Assembly: GCA_020438245.1 (NCBI GenBank) | Contig: JAGQUY010000348.1 | Location: 1 to 6,864, forward strand | Length of the DNA stretch: 6,864 nucleotides | Direction of reading: 5' to 3' | Origin: Bacteroidota bacterium | Lineage (GTDB): Bacteria > CLD3 > SB21 | Position numbers and translations under genes: made by a program | Shown here: positions 1-4,476 of the stretch, in pieces | Layout: the number at the start of each line of letters is the position of its first letter | Numbering within the stretch: position 1 is the first letter of the stretch | Notes under the pieces: generated by a model | Told to the model about the DNA's origin: nothing | Seen by the model: the letters and a program-made list of their open reading frames with translations, nothing else | Database searches by the model: none

Positions 1-1206
1 AATCCCTTTGGAGGTGCATTCAGCAGACTCATCACCTTGCAGCCAAAGAAGGTCGTCATAGATGGAGATTTGGAAGTGAGAGGACGGCTCACCTATACCG
101 GACAGGTAGTCGGAGGAAGCACAGGGGATTTAGAGCCGATTGGTAATACAGGATCAGGAAACGGGAAGGGACCGAATATGGAATTGCTACCACCGGGTGA
201 GGGCGGCGGAACAGGTGTGTGGAGTCTAAATGGATCGTCAGCTTATTATAACGATGGAAATGTTGGAATAGGTACGAGTAGTCCAGTTGCGAAGCTGGAT
301 GTGCGTGGAGGTTCAATTGTTGCTGGTTACACCGGAGGTCAACTGAGAATAACCGGGGGAACAGTTGATGCGGGCCTATGGACCAGCTCAGACAACATCT
401 TACGCGTCGCAAACTGGTCCTCGGGGACTCTCGGAATGTCGATTAATTTGTCAACAGGCAATATCGGAATTGGGACGCAATCACCGTCCAACAGACTTGA
501 TCTATATCAGGGAATACTCCGCGTCTGGAACGGTACCGGAACAGCTCCCATAAGATTCTATTCAACCGGCGATGGCACCCACAATAATGCAAATATTGAT
601 ATATGGACAAAAGGGTTTGGGGGGACAGAAGAGCTTTATAACGACATCACCAATTGGGGTGGGTCGTTCTACTACCGGTTTGGGTCTGGTCCGGGTATGT
701 GGACAGGCGTCCGAATTTATTCAAACGGCTCGAGCTCATCCTCAAAAGGATTCGGCCTTCTAAGCGTGTACAATAACGATTCCGAGAAAATCAGATTTAG
801 TGCCAATGGACTTACATTCTTCAACGGTGGGCACGTAGTTATTGGCAGCACAACTGATCAGGGAAATTACAGCCTTGCTGTTAACGGAAACATCAAGGCA
901 AAAGAGCTCTACCTCACCACTTCCGGCTGGTCTGATTTCGTTTTCGAGCCGGGATACAGCCTGCGAACCCTGCATCAGGTCCAGAATTTCATCACGAAAA
1001 ATGGCCACCTTCCCGACATGCCATCTGAAAAGGAAGTCATAGAAAACGGCGTCGGAGTAATCGACATGCAGGCCAAGCTGCTGCAGAAGATTGAAGAGCT
1101 GACGCTGTATCTGATTGAACAGGGTAAGAACAAGGAGGAGCAGCAGAAACAGATCGATGCATTACGAAAAGAAATTCAAAAAATGCGCAAGGAATTGAAA
1201 AAGTGA
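1..1206 (+). CDS. Tail-fibre-like / adhesin-like protein, 5'-truncated
   Basis: The frame is open from base 1 to the TGA at 1204-1206, so the gene most likely starts left of the window. The first possible start inside is a TTG at 37 with no ribosome binding site at proper spacing; residues below are numbered from it. Residues 74-92 and 141-156 carry 'GNVGIGTSSP..KLDV' and 'GNIGIGTQSP..RLDL', and 265-290 is a related 'HVVIGST..YSLAVNG' unit. Such motifs are typical of phage tail fibres and Bacteroidota surface proteins. Residues 157-264 are rich in Gly, Ser, Asn and aromatics with no family I recognise. Residues 290-361 form a conserved C-terminal module ('SGWSDFVFEPGY', 'HLPDMPSEKEV', 'LLQKIEELTLYLIEQ'), followed to residue 389 by a Lys/Glu/Gln-rich coiled coil. 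A trimeric fibre ending in a coiled-coil stalk or trimerisation tip is the likely architecture (inference). The N-terminus, and hence any signal peptide, is not visible. The stop overlaps the next gene's start. Confidence 0.87.
   Translation, partial: NPFGGAFSRLITLQPKKVVIDGDLEVRGRLTYTGQVVGGSTGDLEPIGNTGSGNGKGPNMELLPPGEGGGTGVWSLNGSSAYYNDGNVGIGTSSPVAKLDVRGGSIVAGYTGGQLRITGGTVDAGLWTSSDNILRVANWSSGTLGMSINLSTGNIGIGTQSPSNRLDLYQGILRVWNGTGTAPIRFYSTGDGTHNNANIDIWTKGFGGTEELYNDITNWGGSFYYRFGSGPGMWTGVRIYSNGSSSSSKGFGLLSVYNNDSEKIRFSANGLTFFNGGHVVIGSTTDQGNYSLAVNGNIKAKELYLTTSGWSDFVFEPGYSLRTLHQVQNFITKNGHLPDMPSEKEVIENGVGVIDMQAKLLQKIEELTLYLIEQGKNKEEQQKQIDALRKEIQKMRKELKK
256..312 (+). repeat. GIGT-type fibre motif, copy 1
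   Basis: Encodes 'GNVGIGTSSPVAKLDVRGG' (residues 74-92 of gene 1, counted from the TTG at 37). The pattern G-N-V/I-G-I-G-T-x-S-P-x-x-x-L-D is repeated at 457-504. It is a protein-level repeat; the DNA copies have diverged. Confidence 0.7.
457..504 (+). repeat. GIGT-type fibre motif, copy 2
   Basis: Encodes 'GNIGIGTQSPSNRLDL' (residues 141-156), the second copy of the motif at 256-312. A more degenerate third relative, with 'HVVIGST' and 'YSLAVNG', lies at 829-906 just before the conserved C-terminal module. Confidence 0.7.
904..1203 (+). other. Conserved C-terminal module plus coiled coil of gene 1
   Basis: Residues 290-389. A short beta/alpha module contains 'SGWSDFVFEPGYSL', then 'LHQVQNFI..NGHLPDMPS' and 'DMQAKLLQKIEELTLYLIEQ'. 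The last ~45 residues run as a charged amphipathic helix. It resembles the C-terminal modules of many Bacteroidota tail-fibre-like proteins and is placed like the intramolecular chaperone domain of phage endosialidases. The equivalence to that chaperone is inference. Confidence 0.65.
1189..1193 (+). promoter_or_regulatory. Shine-Dalgarno-like site for gene 2
   Basis: AAGGA lies nine bases before the GTG at 1203, inside the last codons of gene 1. This spacing favours GTG 1203 over the in-frame GTG at 1215, which would be 21 bases away. With the GTGA overlap at 1203-1206 it suggests coupled translation of genes 1 and 2. Confidence 0.5.
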
Positions 1207-1310
1207 ATACATCGGTGAATAGAGAAAAAAAGACTCTGGCGGCAAGCTCGGCCATACTCTGGCTGATCATTGCAGGACTGGTTTTGCTTTTGGCTTCAAG
1301 ACTCCCGGCG
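1203..1310 (+). other. Signal peptide of gene 2
   Basis: Residues 1-36 contain a basic n-region, a hydrophobic core (about A13-L30) and the AxA-like site 'LPA' before Q37. There is no lipobox cysteine, so signal peptidase I processing is expected. A glutamine at the new N-terminus would be a substrate for pyroglutamate formation in Bacteroidota. Confidence 0.75.
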
Positions 1311-4300
1311 CAAACCAGTTCTCCGGAGGACGGAATCCGTGCCACGAGTGTGCTGCCTGCAGAAGCCTATACGTTCAAGTTTCAGAGTGCAGGCTCGGTG
1401 GACAATCACGGCGACTATTCCGCGAGCATACCACTGATGACTGTCCCTGGCAGAGGAATGGATTATCCGATATCCGCCAATTACAAGTCCGGCATAACAA
1501 CCGACGCACGTGCCAGCTGGGCGGGATTGGGATGGAATGTGAATCCCGGCAGTGTTACCCGGGTTATCAATGGGATTCCGGACAATATCAGCAGGTGCGT
1601 GATTTCTCAGGCCAATGGTTACATAACGGAAAATGGCGCCATTGTGCACTATCCTCCTTCAGCAACGATGTCTTACAATCGACCCATTCAGGATGATTTT
1701 GATTACTTCCTCGTCAACATTCCGGGAGCGGTTTCAGGGCTCGTAGTTCCGGTAAATGTCAACGGAGACAGCATTGCTGACTACGTTTTTGAAGAGAATC
1801 ATGGATTCATAGTTCAGTTTGGAATGCGCACGTTCACGCGTCTCATTTCTGAAGTCACTCCCAGCTCGACGACCAACGACTACATTGACATTGGTTACAT
1901 CTATGTGACGGGGCCAGACGGGACGAGATATATATTTTCGCTTCCTTTGAGATCTGAAATGATCATGCACGGGGGCGTCGCCGAATTTGGCGGCTCCGTT
2001 CATTTTGACCCCAGATTCATCGTGGAATATGTATCCAGTTGGCAGCTGACGGCCATTATCGGTCCAAACGCGTATGCATCATATCAATATCCAACCGGCG
2101 ATATGCTTATCGATGAGAATACGGGCAGTTGGGTTCGCTTCGAATACAACTATCCGTACAACGGAAACAGTGCCCAAGTCAGAAATATACGTCCACTGTA
2201 TTTTGACAGGCAGACTGCCCAGGAATCCAACAGTAAAGACCCTTTTGGCTTGCTCACCCAAACGGCGTATCTCTGGCGTGTTATTACGCCCACCCATGAG
2301 GCGGACTTCGGCGTCTCTCCTAGACTTGATATCAGCTTTTTGTCACCTTATCCGGCATCACCCTATGGAGGCAGCAACAAGAGCGGAATCATTGGTGACT
2401 ATACTGCCAGCCCAACGAGCCTTTCAGGGACATTCATCAAGCCTCTAAGGCTGGACAGCATCACGCTTTACCAACGTTCACCCAGAGCTCGGGTTTCATA
2501 TGTCAAGTTCAACTATGCTGCCCAAGGCTCTGAATTATGCCGCTACGGCATTACGCTGGGGGGACAGACGCTGACTACCGGCATTCTAACCAGTGTTCCA
2601 ACCGGATCGGGTTCTCAGTCGCTGGTCGGTATCGGGAAGACGACGCTGAAGGAGATCATGATTGCGGATTCTACCATCGGTTATTTCTATCGGTTTAAGT
2701 ACACCGATGAAATCGACGGATTCAATCCGCCCTACATGGTGGATGGGTTGGATCAAAACGGACTCGGACCGATCCAAGGCATCGCCCGTCATTCCAGCTA
2801 CGTACTGCTGGAAAACTACCATCGCGCAAGGACCGGAAGAATGGGATACTTGTATGCGACGGATTCAGAACTGAGCGGCTATTCTCCCTCTATCAGGAAT
2901 ACGCACGGTGCCGCTGCGTGGTCTCTTCGAACGATCGAATATCCTACCGGCGCGATAGATACAATCCACTACGAAAAGGACAGTTGCAATCTTGCCCAGG
3001 ATTTGGCACAGAATCCCGTGACCATCCTATCCACAGTTATTGCCTGGAAGGATTCTATCTATCAAAACGGGCATTGGGTCTACAATCATCATTTAGATAC
3101 GTCCACCGTCGGGACGCCAAGCAGCACATGGTCTCAAAACCTTGCCCCGGACGAACTGGGTCTTCGAGTTAATCGCATTGGAGAATACGACCCGATCACC
3201 CAATCCAGTCGGGTTACAATGTATGCCTACACGGGAGGGCATTTGCCGGGACTTCCGATAAACTTCCTGAGAAACTCCAATTCACACACCGGCGTTAACA
3301 ATTTTCGGAGTTTTCTATTTGGATACAATGGGTCTGACGTCGAGTACTCGAGCGTGATAACGATGAACCAAGACGGTTCACGTTCAGAAACTGTGTATTC
3401 CTCGGTCGAATCCAATCCGGCAAGCTATGATAAACAATACACGCAAAAGAACTTCATTCTGGCACAAAGCAATAGCGCCCTTCGCGGAAAGACGCTTGTA
3501 AACACCGGTTTTGACGACCAGGGACTGTTACGTTCGCGTGCAGTGAATATCTGGAATTTCCAGCTGGAGTATTCAGGCTATCATGAAGTGGTAAATGGGT
3601 TTCCGACGGGGATGGTGTTCTACTACGCCGGTGGTAAACGCCTGTTAAACGCCTATAAGATCAGCAAGATTACCGATTCAACCTATCAGTATGAGAAAGA
3701 TTTGAATAATCCCGGCGGGCCGTTCCAAGCACAAATCCTGACGCATAACTACGCGTATGACGGCTATAACCAACTGTCTGAGGAAACGGTGAAATTTCCG
3801 GGGCATAACGTGCGAACGGAATACTGGCGGGCCTATGCATCCGGAACGCCCGCGGGTAACGGGATGATGGCCAAACACATGGTCTCGCAACTTTGGACGA
3901 AACGGATTAAGAGAATAGGGTTTGACAATCAGAATCAGATTCTGCTGAGTCATGTCGCCGCTTCATGGGCTAAATATGGCGTAAACAACTACTACATCGA
4001 GAATATCGATGAGTGGAATGATGTGAACGACAATGGGGTCATGGACGATGCATACGGGATATCTGAAATGATCACTACGAAAAAAGTTCTACAATACGAC
4101 AATTACGGAAACCCGCTTGCGATGAGCGATGCGCATGGCATTGTGACATATTTTACCTGGGATGCCGCTTACAAAGGATCAAGATTGACCAAGACCTCGA
4201 CGACGGTCGACGGCGTTACCTACACGAAAAAATATACCTACAACCTGAACTACCAGCCCACTGTTATTGAAGATGAAAACGGGATGAAGACCAGCTATTT

Positions 4301-4415
4301 CTACGACGGTCTTGGCCGGTTGAAAAAGGTCGTTGACCCGAACAATCTGACGTTGAAAACCTACGAGTACAACTTCAAAAACCAATCGTCAATCAATTGG
4401 GACGGCGGTAATTGA
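1203..4415 (+). CDS. Secreted RHS/YD-repeat protein, N-terminal-half type (SpvB/TcB-like)
   Basis: A complete 1070-residue protein starting at GTG 1203, chosen for the 4-base GTGA overlap with gene 1 and an AAGGA site nine bases upstream. Residues 1-36 form a signal peptide: basic RxKK, a hydrophobic stretch about 12-30, and LPA|Q. Residues 65-127 carry the signature 'DYSASIPLMTVPGRGMDYPI', 'NYKSGI', 'ASWAGLGWNVNPGSVTRVING', typical of the N-terminal half of Bacteroidota RHS proteins and reminiscent of SpvB/TcB. 'VTGPDGTRYIF' (235-245), 'AAAWSLRTIEYPTG' (570-583) and 'LGLRVNRI' (652-659) are further landmarks of the family as I know it. Residues 940-949 are an acidic EF-hand-like loop. YD repeats occupy 962-1061, including 'SYFYDGLGRLKKVVD', and the protein ends nine residues later. 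There is no RHS core and no cargo domain. The expected role is half of a secreted beta-cocoon shell completed by the next gene's product (inference). The exact function is unknown. Confidence 0.93.
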   Translation: MNTSVNREKKTLAASSAILWLIIAGLVLLLASRLPAQTSSPEDGIRATSVLPAEAYTFKFQSAGSVDNHGDYSASIPLMTVPGRGMDYPISANYKSGITTDARASWAGLGWNVNPGSVTRVINGIPDNISRCVISQANGYITENGAIVHYPPSATMSYNRPIQDDFDYFLVNIPGAVSGLVVPVNVNGDSIADYVFEENHGFIVQFGMRTFTRLISEVTPSSTTNDYIDIGYIYVTGPDGTRYIFSLPLRSEMIMHGGVAEFGGSVHFDPRFIVEYVSSWQLTAIIGPNAYASYQYPTGDMLIDENTGSWVRFEYNYPYNGNSAQVRNIRPLYFDRQTAQESNSKDPFGLLTQTAYLWRVITPTHEADFGVSPRLDISFLSPYPASPYGGSNKSGIIGDYTASPTSLSGTFIKPLRLDSITLYQRSPRARVSYVKFNYAAQGSELCRYGITLGGQTLTTGILTSVPTGSGSQSLVGIGKTTLKEIMIADSTIGYFYRFKYTDEIDGFNPPYMVDGLDQNGLGPIQGIARHSSYVLLENYHRARTGRMGYLYATDSELSGYSPSIRNTHGAAAWSLRTIEYPTGAIDTIHYEKDSCNLAQDLAQNPVTILSTVIAWKDSIYQNGHWVYNHHLDTSTVGTPSSTWSQNLAPDELGLRVNRIGEYDPITQSSRVTMYAYTGGHLPGLPINFLRNSNSHTGVNNFRSFLFGYNGSDVEYSSVITMNQDGSRSETVYSSVESNPASYDKQYTQKNFILAQSNSALRGKTLVNTGFDDQGLLRSRAVNIWNFQLEYSGYHEVVNGFPTGMVFYYAGGKRLLNAYKISKITDSTYQYEKDLNNPGGPFQAQILTHNYAYDGYNQLSEETVKFPGHNVRTEYWRAYASGTPAGNGMMAKHMVSQLWTKRIKRIGFDNQNQILLSHVAASWAKYGVNNYYIENIDEWNDVNDNGVMDDAYGISEMITTKKVLQYDNYGNPLAMSDAHGIVTYFTWDAAYKGSRLTKTSTTVDGVTYTKKYTYNLNYQPTVIEDENGMKTSYFYDGLGRLKKVVDPNNLTLKTYEYNFKNQSSINWDGGN
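1395..1583 (+). other. SpvB/TcB-like N-terminal signature region of gene 2
   Basis: Residues 65-127 contain a G.YSASIPL strand, 'MDYPISANYKSGI' and 'ASWAGLGWNVNPGSVTR'. The W-x-G-L-G-W-x-x-N-x-G-x-V-T-R pattern is the most diagnostic part; related patterns occur at the start of SpvB/TcB-type and Bacteroidota RHS proteins. Confidence 0.7.
4086..4385 (+). repeat. YD/RHS repeats at the C-terminus of gene 2
   Basis: Residues 962-1061 hold consecutive degenerate YD units: 'LQYDNYGNPLAMSDAHGI', 'KYTYNLNYQPTVIEDENG', 'YFYDGLGRLKKVVDPNN' and a final 'TYEYNFKNQ'. They follow the usual Y-D-x-x-G-R/N-L-x-x-x-x-D-x-x-G scheme of beta-cocoon repeats. Confidence 0.85.
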
Positions 4416-4416
4416 T

Positions 4417-4476
4417 ATGCACATGATGAAACAGACAGTAGCTCTTCTTTTGCTGACCGGCGGTCTGGTATTCGCG
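4417..4476 (+). other. Signal peptide of gene 3
   Basis: Residues 1-20 contain one lysine, then a hydrophobic stretch ('TVALLLLTGGLVFA') and the site VFA before Q21. It shows that gene 3 is exported separately and is not a frameshifted continuation of gene 2. As in gene 2, glutamine follows the predicted cleavage. Confidence 0.75.

Noticed and set aside
10..39. GGAGGT at 10-15 as the ribosome binding site for a TTG start at 37
   Set aside because: The spacing is 21 bases, too long, and the frame is open to the left edge with protein-like sequence. The GGAGGT more likely encodes two glycines of a gene starting outside the window.
904..1203. A genuine autoproteolytic Peptidase_S74 domain
   Set aside because: The expected lysine after the SD motif is replaced by glutamate, and the module is shorter and ends in a different coiled-coil pattern, so I call it only a tail-fibre-like C-terminal module.
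2074..2448. 124-codon + strand frame inside gene 2
   Set aside because: It is out of frame within the continuous 1070-codon gene 2, which carries family motifs on both sides; no domain is visible.
4381..4430. Frameshift joining genes 2 and 3 into one RHS gene
   Set aside because: Gene 3 begins with a convincing signal peptide, and gene 2 ends at a point that fits its family. Upstream of 4417 the gene 3 frame is soon closed by stops (for example TGA at 4354), so a recent frameshift is less likely than two real genes.
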